DNA of 21,382 nucleotides from Bacillota bacterium (GCA_023397905.1 JAEWSZ010000227.1:1-21382), one strand, 5' to 3'; positions 5,992-13,639 are shown, numbered from the stretch's first letter. Numbers and translations are program-made. The notes: a model not told the origin generated them from the letters alone.

Positions 5992-6753
5992 TTATACCAC
6001 ACCCACGGGGGCGGCATATATGACGAACTCATCATTGCCGTCAAGCCCGATGAGCTCATCCGCTGATTTCTGATCAAAAGCGGCGATGGCACAGGTACCG
6101 CAACCGATGGCGTGACAGCTCAAATACAGGTTTTGGACCACATGTCCCGAATCGATCAGCATGGCCTTATGGGCGTCGGTACAGTATCTCCACTCGCTTC
6201 TGTAAGGTACTGCGCTGTAGTAAAACACCGCTGCTGAATCAGCCGCCCACTTCTGTTGGCACAAGCTGTCCGAAACTGCTTTATTGAAATCCTCTACCGG
6301 CGTAATGAACTCTATGGCATGCTCCATGGGCAGGTAGTGATATATCCCTCTTTCAAGGCCATCTACTTTAAAAACCGCAATATATGTTTCAAAAGCGTGT
6401 CTTGCCCCGGCCGAAGGAACAGGCCTTATCGTTGCATAATTTTTTCCGCGGATACTTTTAACTCCCTGGGTTGACCAGAGTAAAAACGCTAATTGCTCAA
6501 GCGTTATATTTTCATCCTTATAAACGCGGTTGCTTTTTCTTTCCTCCAATAAATTCAGATAGTTCGTTTCCTTTATAACTTTGGAAAAATCCTTAGTCAG
6601 AGGAACAGTATCCCCCCTTGCCCGCGGTTTTGTTAAAGGCGGCTGCGGTATGCTTTTCTGCTGGTCAGATTCATATTCGGCATTTGCAAAATCGCTCTTC
6701 ATCAATTCTCTATTGCTCATAATCCTGCTTTTTAAGTATTCGTTTTGTTCCAT
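5992..6753 (-). CDS. SagB-type nitroreductase (FMN-dependent dehydrogenase domain)
   Basis: A 253-residue protein of the SagB/ThcOx nitroreductase branch. These FMN enzymes oxidise azolines in RiPP biosynthesis, or act alone on unknown substrates. Recognisable features are the ERKSNRVYKDENITLEQLAF segment opening the domain (about 71-90), RPVPSAGARHAFETYIAV (FMN and substrate face), GIYHYLP, a HKAMLIDSGHVVQNLYLSCH helix and the final IGCGTCAIAAFDQ with the closing IYAAPVG. The start has AGGAGG about 4 bases before the ATG. No cyclodehydratase or precursor peptide is adjacent. A 112-base gap with its own candidate promoter separates it from the radical SAM gene upstream, so it may be transcribed alone or as a late gene of that operon. 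Confidence 0.88.
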   Translation of the reverse strand: MEQNEYLKSRIMSNRELMKSDFANAEYESDQQKSIPQPPLTKPRARGDTVPLTKDFSKVIKETNYLNLLEERKSNRVYKDENITLEQLAFLLWSTQGVKSIRGKNYATIRPVPSAGARHAFETYIAVFKVDGLERGIYHYLPMEHAIEFITPVEDFNKAVSDSLCQQKWAADSAAVFYYSAVPYRSEWRYCTDAHKAMLIDSGHVVQNLYLSCHAIGCGTCAIAAFDQKSADELIGLDGNDEFVIYAAPVGVV

Positions 6754-6794
6754 TTTTGCCTCCTGTCAAAATCCTATGATGTATTTTCCCTGCC

Positions 6795-6823
6795 ATTATA
6801 GCATAATTTTCAAGTGCTATGCC
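6795..6823 (-). promoter_or_regulatory. Extended -10 promoter of the nitroreductase gene with overlapping inverted repeat
   Basis: On the minus strand TGCTATAAT (6795-6803) is an extended -10; the -35 (GGCATA, 6818-6823) is poor. ATAGCA (6798-6803) and TGCTAT (6815-6820) form a 6-bp inverted repeat across the spacer and may be a regulator site. Confidence 0.45.
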
Positions 6824-6865
6824 ACAAATACTGACCGGATAATTTGATGAAATTTGTATGAACCA

Positions 6866-8242
6866 TCAATAATCATGGTACTTTCGGCAATCGCTGCCTG
6901 TGCATATCTTCGTGCATTCCAGCAGTTCATCTGCAACCGCAGCCCAGTTTTCTGCCGCTTTTTGACACTTCGCTGACAAATGCCTCACCTCCTCTGGGCT
7001 TTCCAGATCGGTTGAGTGAGCTCCTGAGGTTTCAACCATTTTTGTGAGCATGTCCGGGTTATCCAGCAGCGGACACGGACGCAGGTGGTTTTCATTGAAG
7101 GGCTGTCCTGCCCGGTAAGCCATAAACAAAGGGGACTTTAAAGCCTCCAGTAAAGTTTTTTCGCGAATGTTTGAATCTGAGTAGTGGATAAAAGCGCAGG
7201 GTTCCATATCGCCGTTGGCATTGATATGCAGATATCTTCTGCCGCCGGCAATGCAGCCTTCGGTGTATTCGCCGTCATTCCAGAAATCCAGCGTAAAAAT
7301 AGGCTTGGTTTCACGGAAACCTCTAACCTGTTCATACATAAACCTTCTTTGTTCCGCATTGACCATGAGTTCAGGGACCGCCCGGTTTCCTACCGGCATG
7401 TATGTAAAAAACCAGCAAAATTTTGCGCCCCATTCAATCATCTGATCGAAGTATTCTTCAGAACCTATGATCTCATAATTCCTGCCGGTATAACAGCAGG
7501 AAATGCCGAACAGTATCCCCCTGGCCTTAAGAAGCGCCATAGCTGCTTCAACCTTCTTAAAAGTTCCGTTGCCGCGCCGGAAATCAGTGTCATTTTCAAA
7601 GCCTTCAACACTGATGGCCGGAATAAAATTCTTTACCCGCAGTATTTCGTCAGCGAATTCCCCGTCAATGAGCGTACCATTTGTAAAAGCCGCGAACTGG
7701 CAATCGGGATGTGCCTCGCATATACGGATAATATCGGCTTTCCTTACCAGGGGTTCGCCTCCGGAAAAAAGAAAAAAGTAAGTGCCAAGCTTATTTGCCT
7801 GGCATATGATACTGTCAAGTTCTTCATAGCTCATGTTCAGCCTGTCCCCGTATTCGGCCGCCCAGCAGCCTGTACACCGGAGGTTGCAGGCCGAAGTGGG
7901 ATCCATCAGAACTGCCCACGGAATGTTGCAATTGTGCCTCTCCCTGAGTTTATCTTTTGAATCGCTCCATTTAAGACTGGCATTTATAATAAAGTTTTCA
8001 AGAAGGCTCCGGCGGATACCCTCGTCAATGTCGGTCCATAGGTTTATAATGTACTCATACCAATTATTCTCCGGATCGGATATGACATTTTTAACGGCGG
8101 CCAATTGCGCCCTAAGAGAACCTTCGGGTATAACCGTATCCCAGAATTCCGCAATCTTGGGAAGATTATTCCTTACGTCGCGGTTGATATAATCATAGGT
8201 CTTGCGCAGAGCAACAGCCTGCAGATTGGATTTTATGCTCAT
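6866..8242 (-). CDS. Radical SAM protein with SPASM-like C-terminal cysteines, conserved family of unknown function
   Basis: A 458-residue cytoplasmic protein. The radical SAM [4Fe-4S] motif is CNLRCTGC (C119, C123, C126), with GGEP at 161-164 for SAM binding. A C-terminal set, C330 in GCIAGGRRYLHINANG, C349 in MEPCAF, C390 in RPCPLL and a final C443, C447, C452, would hold auxiliary clusters in SPASM fashion. Residues 1-105 are a helical domain seen in a conserved family of clostridial and other anaerobe proteins that I recognise but whose reaction is not known to me. It begins 23 bases after the small membrane protein gene, with AAAGGAA as ribosome site, so the two form an operon. The promoter upstream carries boxes shared with the two-component operon. 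Peptide or cofactor modification is possible but unproven. Confidence 0.9.
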   Translation of the reverse strand: MSIKSNLQAVALRKTYDYINRDVRNNLPKIAEFWDTVIPEGSLRAQLAAVKNVISDPENNWYEYIINLWTDIDEGIRRSLLENFIINASLKWSDSKDKLRERHNCNIPWAVLMDPTSACNLRCTGCWAAEYGDRLNMSYEELDSIICQANKLGTYFFLFSGGEPLVRKADIIRICEAHPDCQFAAFTNGTLIDGEFADEILRVKNFIPAISVEGFENDTDFRRGNGTFKKVEAAMALLKARGILFGISCCYTGRNYEIIGSEEYFDQMIEWGAKFCWFFTYMPVGNRAVPELMVNAEQRRFMYEQVRGFRETKPIFTLDFWNDGEYTEGCIAGGRRYLHINANGDMEPCAFIHYSDSNIREKTLLEALKSPLFMAYRAGQPFNENHLRPCPLLDNPDMLTKMVETSGAHSTDLESPEEVRHLSAKCQKAAENWAAVADELLECTKICTGSDCRKYHDY

Positions 8243-8265
8243 GAAATCAGTTCCTTTCCCAGGGA

Positions 8266-8799
8266 TTATTTATCCAGTATGGCACTGGCCTTTTCACACA
8301 CTTCGTAAATTTCATCATACTTTTGATCGATCATGGGAGAGACCTGCTCTGTTTTTTTCCTGCGGATATTCAGATAACAGAAATACGGGAGTATCCAGCC
8401 TGCAAAACCCGGGATTGCCAATATCACCGAAAGGGGCAGCATATCCGCAAGATAGGCGAATACGGAACCGGCCATGAACGCCGTTCCCGCAATGCCTATG
8501 GAAAAAGCGGCGGCGGAAGCGGCAATGCTTTTTGAGAATTCCAGCCTGTCAATTTCTGCAACACAGGAATCAAACTGGCGCTGCAGTCTGCCCAGCTCTG
8601 CCTTGTTGCGGATTTTCCGGTCACGCTTGAACTTCATTGTTACCGATCCCACGCTCTGAATCGGGGTTGAAGTTCCCTCCAGCGCCCAGCCAAAATTTGT
8701 ATAGCCATCGGCATACACCGGCTCCATACTGCGTTTTACAGTGACATCCTTGTACTCATAGCCCACAAAATTGTTTTCATTTTTTGTGATTTCACTCAT
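8266..8799 (-). CDS. Small membrane protein of unknown function
   Basis: A 177-residue protein I do not recognise as a named family. Residues 1-70 are polar and contain a tyrosine-rich stretch (NNFVGYEYKDVTVKRSMEPV). Residues 70-90 look like a short amphipathic or coiled-coil helix, and about 91-118 and 121-146 are two hydrophobic, probably membrane-spanning helices. A charged C-terminal tail (KKTEQVSPMIDQKYDEIYEV) ends the protein. There is no signal peptide. The ribosome site AAAGGAG lies 8 bases before the ATG. It is the first gene of an operon with the radical SAM gene, and its promoter carries phased boxes also found in front of the neighbouring response regulator, so it is probably a target of that system. 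Confidence 0.75.
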   Translation of the reverse strand: MSEITKNENNFVGYEYKDVTVKRSMEPVYADGYTNFGWALEGTSTPIQSVGSVTMKFKRDRKIRNKAELGRLQRQFDSCVAEIDRLEFSKSIAASAAAFSIGIAGTAFMAGSVFAYLADMLPLSVILAIPGFAGWILPYFCYLNIRRKKTEQVSPMIDQKYDEIYEVCEKASAILDK

Positions 8800-8863
8800 A
8801 TTAATTTCTCCTTTTCTTTATAAAAACTTATCGAAAGACCTCTCCGGTCCATTTGACAGGATT

Positions 8864-8919
8864 ATTCTACTGCCGTAATGTTTAAGAATTGCTTTCAAAT
8901 TGTTTGAGAAATGTTAATG
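8864..8919 (-). promoter_or_regulatory. Promoter of the membrane protein/radical SAM operon with 11-bp-phased response-regulator boxes
   Basis: The minus-strand -10 is TAGAAT (8864-8869); the -35 is poor (GCAATT, 8887-8892), typical of an activated promoter. Over and beyond the -35 are plus-strand boxes ATGTTTAAG (8878), TTGCTTTCA (8889, weak), TTGTTTGAG (8900) and ATGTTAATG (8911), each starting exactly 11 bases after the previous one. The first lies 8 bases from the -10, the same geometry as in the promoter at 10767-10800. Confidence 0.65.
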
Positions 8920-8990
8920 ATTAAGTTTTTATTAAAGAAAGGATTGCTGCAGAATAATGAATAATAAATTCAGGACATGAGAAATTTTAG

Positions 8991-10067
8991 TCAATTGCCA
9001 TGGTTCAGTTTTAACCTTACGGTGAAAGCAGCTCCCCTGCCGGGTTCACTCTTTACAGATATGGAGCCTCCTGCCAGCTCAATGACACGCAGCGTGAGCG
9101 CAAGCCCAAGTCCGTTGCCTTCGCCGGAGTGTGATGTATCTCCCTGATAAAATTTATCGAAAATGTGCTTCATGGTTTCCTCATCCATACCGCAGCCGGT
9201 ATCGGCTACGGATACAGTTACGGAATCCTCATCCGAGATTTGGGACAATGTGATTTTTCCGCCGGGCTCTGTAAATTTCAGGGCATTTGAAAAAAGATTG
9301 TGCCATACGATCTCAAGCATGCTCTCATCCGCATGTATCATAACCCAGTCGTCCATATCTGCCTCAAACCCGATATTTTTCTGTTCCCAGGCATTTTCAA
9401 AGGAAAGGGCGCAGTCACAGAGCTGGCGGCACAGGTCGAACGGTTCGGCGGCAGGAGTAATCTCCTGATTTTCCAGCTTGTTGAGCTTCAGAATATTGGT
9501 AACCAGCGTTGTTAGATTTTTGGATGCCGTAATGATGGTATCGGAATATTCCCTGCGCTTTTCCTGGGGCAGGTCCTCTTTTTGAAGCGCCATGGCATAG
9601 CTTTGTATCACAGCCAGAGGCGTCTTGATCTCATGGGATACGTTGGCAATAAAATCGTTTTTCAGGGTTTCGATGCTGCCCAGCTCCTCCACCATTTTGT
9701 TGAAGTCCTCAAACATCACATCCACATAGTCCTGCCTGTCCAGCCCGTGTACAGGTTCAAGATAAACGGAAAAATCTCCCTCGGCTACCTGTTTTGCGGC
9801 CTCGCTGAGCTTTCTCATGGGTCTGTCATAAGTGCGGATCTTCTGACGGGCGGTGACAAGGCAAAAAACGGCGGTGACAATAGCCCAATAACCGAGCATC
9901 CCCCAAATGTACTCCGGAGGGAAATTACCAAAACCCACATATTCGTGATAGATCATCCACTGTCCAGCAGACAATATCAGTAATATAAAATAAGTCAGCA
10001 CGATTTCCCGCCATGTGAAATGCCTGGCTTTTACCCGGATATCCTTTTCGATTTGCCTTTTTTTCAT
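8991..10067 (-). CDS. Sensor histidine kinase
   Basis: A 358-residue membrane kinase partnered with the response regulator upstream. Two membrane helices (about 21-41 and 53-73) enclose only a very short external loop (HEYVGFGNFPPEY), so it probably senses something within the membrane or through a partner. A HAMP-like linker (about 76-128) leads to the HisKA helix with FIANVSHEIKTPL (phospho-accepting H145). The ATPase domain shows the N box HNLFSNALKF (N257, N261), DTGCGM (289-294), FDKFYQGD and GEGNGLGLAL (315-324). Its ATG overlaps the stop of the response regulator gene by 4 bases, so the pair is translationally coupled. The small loop and overall layout resemble intramembrane-sensing kinases that respond to cell-envelope stress, but the signal is unknown. 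Confidence 0.93.
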   Translation of the reverse strand: MKKRQIEKDIRVKARHFTWREIVLTYFILLILSAGQWMIYHEYVGFGNFPPEYIWGMLGYWAIVTAVFCLVTARQKIRTYDRPMRKLSEAAKQVAEGDFSVYLEPVHGLDRQDYVDVMFEDFNKMVEELGSIETLKNDFIANVSHEIKTPLAVIQSYAMALQKEDLPQEKRREYSDTIITASKNLTTLVTNILKLNKLENQEITPAAEPFDLCRQLCDCALSFENAWEQKNIGFEADMDDWVMIHADESMLEIVWHNLFSNALKFTEPGGKITLSQISDEDSVTVSVADTGCGMDEETMKHIFDKFYQGDTSHSGEGNGLGLALTLRVIELAGGSISVKSEPGRGAAFTVRLKLNHGN

Positions 10068-10735
10068 GACAGTACCGCCTTATATCCAAGCCCGTGTACC
10101 GTAACTATTTTAAAATCCCCGCAGCAGGTGAACTTGTCCCTTAGCTTTGTGATATAGACATCCACGGCACGCAGGCTGGTTTCATTGTCCAGGCCCCAGA
10201 ACTCATCCATCAGCTGGGCCCGGGAAAAGGTATGCCGGGGATAGGACAGCAGCTTATAGAGGATATTGAATTCACGGACGGTTACCGGTATCTCTTCTCC
10301 CTTAACCGCCGCAGTCATGGCATCTGCATCCATCACAAGCTCCCCCACTGTCAAACGTCTTTCATTTGCGATATTCGCCCTGCGGAGCAGAGCTCCTACA
10401 CGCAGTACAAGTTCATCCATATTTATTGGTTTTACCATATAATCGTCAATTCCGATCCGGTAGCCTCTTTGCTTTGAAGAAATATCGTCGCTGGCAGTCA
10501 TAAACAGAATTGGGATCGTCCTATTTATATCCCGTACCGTTTTGGCAAACTCAAAGCCGTCGGTTCCCGGCATCATGATGTCTGAAATTATCATATCGTA
10601 CATATTGTTATACATGAGAGTATAAGCCTCCTGGGGGTTTAAACACCCTTTGGCGGAATATCCGCTGTCACACAGATATGCACATACAATTTGATTCAGC
10701 TTTATGTCATCCTCCACAACAAGTATACTAACCAT
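10064..10735 (-). CDS. OmpR/PhoB-family response regulator
   Basis: A 223-residue regulator. The receiver domain (1-120) has the acidic pair ED at 8-9, the phospho-acceptor D52 in IISDIMMPGTDG, T80 in FMTAS and K102 in DDYMVKPIN. The winged-helix domain (about 127-223) shows the usual VREFNILYKLLSYP, TFSRAQLMDEFWG, RAVDVYITKLRDK and VTVHGLGYKAV pattern. The ribosome site AAAGGAG is 6 bases before the ATG. It forms an operon with the kinase gene. OmpR-type proteins bind direct repeats with about 11-bp period; such repeats lie in its own promoter and in that of the operon at 6866-8799, which predicts autoregulation plus control of that operon. Confidence 0.94.
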   Translation of the reverse strand: MVSILVVEDDIKLNQIVCAYLCDSGYSAKGCLNPQEAYTLMYNNMYDMIISDIMMPGTDGFEFAKTVRDINRTIPILFMTASDDISSKQRGYRIGIDDYMVKPINMDELVLRVGALLRRANIANERRLTVGELVMDADAMTAAVKGEEIPVTVREFNILYKLLSYPRHTFSRAQLMDEFWGLDNETSLRAVDVYITKLRDKFTCCGDFKIVTVHGLGYKAVLS

Positions 10736-10766
10736 AAGGAACTCCTTTCAAAATGCAGATAAAATA

Positions 10767-10800
10767 ATTATAAACGCCAAATGTTAAAGAAATGTTTAAG
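10767..10800 (-). promoter_or_regulatory. Promoter of the two-component operon with phased direct repeats
   Basis: The minus-strand -10 is TATAAT (10767-10772). ATGTTAAAG (10781-10789) and ATGTTTAAG (10792-10800) on the plus strand are direct repeats 11 bases apart, lying over the -35 position. The first box starts 8 bases from the -10, as at 8864-8919. Confidence 0.7.
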
Positions 10801-10851
10801 GGGAAATAATGGTAATAAAATATTGTCATGGTGGACAGGCTCTATATAAAA

Positions 10852-11376
10852 TTATTTTTTAGCTGCATGATTTTGCTTTATGAATTCCAGCATTTTTCTC
10901 AGGTATGTCAAGTGAAACTGCCTTTTTTGAACAGCATATTCCGCAAGGAAGCTGTCTCCCGCCACTTCTATAATAGCCGCAAGTTCGTGCTCCAACTCGG
11001 AAATTCTCTCTCCAAGTATCCTTTGGGCCTTTTCTACGTCTACAAAGTCCAGGAAGGGAAAAATCAGACAAAGGTCATCAACGCTGTCTGCACAGGAGAA
11101 TCTTTCATATAGCGCATTTTCAAAAAATTCCCGCCCTTTTTTAGTAATGGTGTACATTTTTTTACTGGGCGCATTTTCCCCCGGCACGACCTCTGTCTGG
11201 GCAATATATTCCTGCCTGTGGAGCAAATCTATATTGTAGTAGATTTTGGCTTCCTCAATCAACTGAAATCTTGCTGCCGGACTGCCCTGGTATTCCTTGT
11301 ATATCCGATAAGGATTTGTCGGCGAATCAAGCATTTTACTCAAAATATAAAGCCGGATCAATGTGGTATCTTTCAT
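10852..11376 (-). CDS. PadR-family transcriptional regulator
   Basis: A 174-residue regulator. The N-terminal winged helix begins TTLIRLYILSKMLDSPTNPY and contains the beta-hairpin wing near KKMYTITKKGREFFENALYE, a hallmark of PadR proteins. The C-terminal half is a long dimerisation helix pair (ISELEHELAAIIE). I chose ATG at 11376 because GGAGG lies 7 bases before it; a TTG at 11382 overlapping the upstream stop is too close to that site. The gene follows the ABC-2-like membrane protein gene with only 2 bases between them, so they form an operon. PadR proteins commonly repress neighbouring transporter genes, and a candidate palindromic operator stands in the operon promoter. Confidence 0.88.
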   Translation of the reverse strand: MKDTTLIRLYILSKMLDSPTNPYRIYKEYQGSPAARFQLIEEAKIYYNIDLLHRQEYIAQTEVVPGENAPSKKMYTITKKGREFFENALYERFSCADSVDDLCLIFPFLDFVDVEKAQRILGERISELEHELAAIIEVAGDSFLAEYAVQKRQFHLTYLRKMLEFIKQNHAAKK

Positions 11377-11378
11377 TT

Positions 11379-12509
11379 TCAAACCTCCGATTCAGTAACT
11401 GCAGCGGCCGCAGTGGCTGCCATGGTGGATTCCTCCGATATGCTGTTCATATCAACCTTTTTGTCTTTATTGGGATTGAAACGCATTAAGTAAACGATAC
11501 AAATATCAATCAGCACCGCAACAATACCCACCAGTACAAGCCGCAGCTCATGAATACCGGTTCCACCGCCGCCATAAAAAATATTATAGTTTATCTGCGT
11601 ATTTGAGTAAATAGGTGAAATGTTGGCCAGTGCTTTAAATGGCGCCGGCAGCATGGCATAATTCATAGTAGCTCCGCTTGACAGAACCTGTGCCATCAAA
11701 AGCGGAGTGTTTACAAGCGATCCGTAGCTGCCCAGCAGCAATGAAAAAACAGCTGTAAGCTGGAAAGAGCAAAACTGAAAGAGCAACCCCTGTCCATACA
11801 GTTTCAGTACAATTTCCAAAGGAGGATGAATCAGCAGAGCAGCCATGCCCACATTGATAAGGGGTGCAACAAGTGAAATCAACAGCCCCGCAACCTCGAA
11901 AAATGTAAACATGCGCCACTTGCCCGCATTCTGACATGAGGCCTTGAATACGGCGGCAATGGAAATGGACGCAATCATCGCACCGGAATACAGCGCCAGA
12001 GTTAAAAACATCGGAGCCATCTGGTTGCTCATAGGCTGCGGAGTGGGATTGGAAAATATAAAATTTGTCTTGAATGTCTTGCCTGCCGGCATATTTGTTT
12101 TGCCGTTGAGTGCCGAAACGATTGAATCCGCAGTTTGCTGCATGGACATCACGGTGATCTGCGGGTTTGACTTGTTGATATGAAAGTTCAGGAAATCGGT
12201 TTTACCCTCGCCGAATCCCTCCGGCAATTCTATGATCATGGCAGTTTTCCGCTCATTAAGCCGCTCTTCCGCTTCATCAAGCGAACCGGCAAATGAAACC
12301 TCATATGGCAGATTACCGGCCAAACTTTTTATTATCTGGCTTCCCTCCGTGCCGTCACTGTTATAAAACTCCACTGTCAGTCTGTCAATATTGGCAGGAA
12401 TGGCATGATACCCATAGAAATAAATTCCTAGCATAAAGATCTGATAACTAAGCGCCATTAAAACAGCAAATCGTATCCCTTTGTTTAATAAAAATTTTTT
12501 GAATGACAT
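11379..12509 (-). CDS. ABC-2 / YhgE-like multi-spanning membrane protein
   Basis: A 376-residue protein with the architecture of ABC-2-type permeases and YhgE/Pip proteins. There is one N-terminal helix (about 13-33), a large extracytoplasmic domain (about 35-165) with SLDEAEERLNERKTAMIIELPEGF, and then about five helices between 168 and 352. The C-terminal tail is alanine- and glutamate-rich. Proteins of this class export small molecules or lipids or take part in envelope resistance; no ATPase gene is adjacent, so it may act like the ATPase-free YhgE/DUF3533 type. GGGAG is 7 bases before the ATG. Gene order is membrane protein then PadR regulator, with an AT-rich 41-bp inverted repeat in the promoter region. 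Substrate unknown. Confidence 0.75.
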   Translation of the reverse strand: MSFKKFLLNKGIRFAVLMALSYQIFMLGIYFYGYHAIPANIDRLTVEFYNSDGTEGSQIIKSLAGNLPYEVSFAGSLDEAEERLNERKTAMIIELPEGFGEGKTDFLNFHINKSNPQITVMSMQQTADSIVSALNGKTNMPAGKTFKTNFIFSNPTPQPMSNQMAPMFLTLALYSGAMIASISIAAVFKASCQNAGKWRMFTFFEVAGLLISLVAPLINVGMAALLIHPPLEIVLKLYGQGLLFQFCSFQLTAVFSLLLGSYGSLVNTPLLMAQVLSSGATMNYAMLPAPFKALANISPIYSNTQINYNIFYGGGGTGIHELRLVLVGIVAVLIDICIVYLMRFNPNKDKKVDMNSISEESTMAATAAAAVTESEV

Positions 12510-12524
12510 TTTTATGCTCCCTAG

Positions 12525-12565
12525 TATAATTTATAGTACTATGTATTTTACTACTATAAATTATA
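12525..12565. promoter_or_regulatory. Inverted repeat in the promoter of the membrane protein/padR operon
   Basis: TATAATTTATAGTA (12525-12538) and TACTATAAATTATA (12552-12565) are perfect 14-bp arms with a 13-base spacer containing CTATGTATTTTAC. TAGTACTA and TAGTA/TACTA elements resemble known PadR-family targets. Candidate -10 boxes (TATACT at 12523-12528 and TATAAT at 12560-12565, minus strand) lie within or at the edge of the arms. Autoregulation by the PadR protein is the natural inference. Confidence 0.6.
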
Positions 12566-12572
12566 ATAATCA

Positions 12573-12775
12573 ATAATTTTCGGAGCCGGTCCTGTGGGTT
12601 TGTGCGCCGTCACTGGGGCAAAGCTATTCAATTATTATGGTTGGGAAAAAATACCGTTTCAGAATGGATATAGCCGCAAAGCTCAGAGCGACCCATTTCT
12701 TGAGTCCCACGGACGGAGACTGTCCCGGGCTGTTATGGATCTGATCAACGGCAGTGTGTAGACGTGTTACCATGG
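12573..12775 (+). pseudogene. Frameshifted remnant of a zinc-type alcohol dehydrogenase (NAD-binding core)
   Basis: Plus-strand translation gives pieces of one medium-chain dehydrogenase in changing frames. IIFGAGPVGLCAVTGAKLF (12573-12629) is the Rossmann glycine motif of zinc alcohol dehydrogenases. RMDIAAKLRATHFLSP (about 12661-12708, next frame) matches the usual R-x-x-x-A-K-x-x-GATH-x-x-NP segment. AVMDLINGS (12729-12755, first frame) and VDVLPW (12758-12775, third frame) match the following x-x-x-LT-x-G-x-GVDV segment. Order and spacing are right, while the N-terminal catalytic domain and the C-terminus are absent. At least three frame changes are needed, so it cannot be functional. Its end overlaps the last codons of the flavodoxin-family gene on the other strand. 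Confidence 0.72.
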
Positions 12776-13531
12776 CCTTTCTTTTTTCAGCCATCCCCGG
12801 GACTCCCAGTGATTTATGTCCGCCGGAGCATAGTCATCTATGATGAGCCGGGCCCAATGCATGCAGGACATATTCCGGATGCCGGCGGGCATATTTCTGA
12901 AGGTCTTGTGCAAAAATCTCATTAAATAGAACATACTTCTGACATAGAGGGACGGATTTATCCTGCGGTCTTTCGTTTTTATTATTCTAGATGAAAGCGC
13001 ATTTATTTTCTTTTGTATCTTCAGCTTGATTTTTTCATCCACCATATCCCAGGAACCTGAGTGGACGTTCTTCCCGAATTTGGTGATACCGGAGATACCC
13101 CAGTTAGACATGCAGCTCTCCATGGTTTTCAGCGCAGGCTTTGTTCCGGACCCTGCCGCTGTGGATATGAGAAGCGCCCGTTTGCCGAACATCTCTTTCC
13201 GGGGCTGATGGGCCATGCTTTGATATCCCAGATGGTCCAGAAATGCTTTCATCTGACCGGGTATCTGACCTACATAGACGGGAGCCGTAAAAATCAGCAA
13301 ATCCCCCTCAAGCATGGCCTCCATAATCGGCTTCAGATATGTATAATCAGGACATTTCGTATAATCAGTAAAGCAGTTGCGGCAGCCAATGCAAAACTTT
13401 GGCATGCTCTCAGGCAGAAAAAATTCCGTCACCTTATCCGTTCCGGAAAGTATTTTTATAAATCGCTGTGCAATATTGTAGGTGCTGGACTTTGATTTAA
13501 GCCGGGTTCCGTATATAACCACTATTTTCAT
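12767..13531 (-). CDS. Flavodoxin-family NAD(P)H-dependent FMN oxidoreductase
   Basis: A 254-residue protein. The flavodoxin-like fold starts with VVIYGTRLKSKSSTYNIA (FMN phosphate loop), continues with APVYVGQIPGQMKAFLDHLG (second FMN loop) and LLISTAAGSG (third). Between them CIGCRNCFTDYTKC is the cysteine-rich loop of iron-sulfur-flavoprotein-like oxidoreductases; whether it binds a cluster is uncertain. A C-terminal extension of about 90 residues (from KTKDRRINPSLYVRSMFYLM) is basic and aromatic and typical of a clostridial subgroup. I chose ATG at 13531, with GGGAGG 7 bases upstream; an upstream in-frame TTG lies inside that ribosome site. It appears monocistronic, after the terminator of the glycan locus. 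The electron acceptor is unknown. Confidence 0.85.
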   Translation of the reverse strand: MKIVVIYGTRLKSKSSTYNIAQRFIKILSGTDKVTEFFLPESMPKFCIGCRNCFTDYTKCPDYTYLKPIMEAMLEGDLLIFTAPVYVGQIPGQMKAFLDHLGYQSMAHQPRKEMFGKRALLISTAAGSGTKPALKTMESCMSNWGISGITKFGKNVHSGSWDMVDEKIKLKIQKKINALSSRIIKTKDRRINPSLYVRSMFYLMRFLHKTFRNMPAGIRNMSCMHWARLIIDDYAPADINHWESRGWLKKERPW

Positions 13532-13603
13532 AGAGCTTCCTCCCAACAGGCAGCCTCCGGCATATAAATGCCTTTACTTCATCTCCCAGCATGCAATCTG
13601 TTT

Positions 13604-13635
13604 CTAAAAATTATAACCAATATCCGGCATATTGG
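13604..13635 (-). terminator. Probable terminator of the glycan-use operon
   Basis: CCAATAT-CCGGC-ATATTGG (13617-13635) is a perfect 7-bp stem with a 5-base loop, immediately after the GH43 stop at 13640. On the minus strand it is followed by TTATAATTTTT, a T-rich tail. The stem is AT-rich, so termination may be incomplete. Confidence 0.55.
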
Positions 13636-13639
13636 CAAA

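Noticed and set aside
7184..7960. 258-codon open frame on the plus strand
   Set aside because: It is antisense to the radical SAM gene, whose motifs are unmistakable; the plus-strand translation has no recognisable domain and no ribosome site.
5992..8799. Thiazole/oxazole-modified peptide cluster based on the SagB-type gene
   Set aside because: No SagC/SagD cyclodehydratase and no precursor peptide gene could be found nearby.
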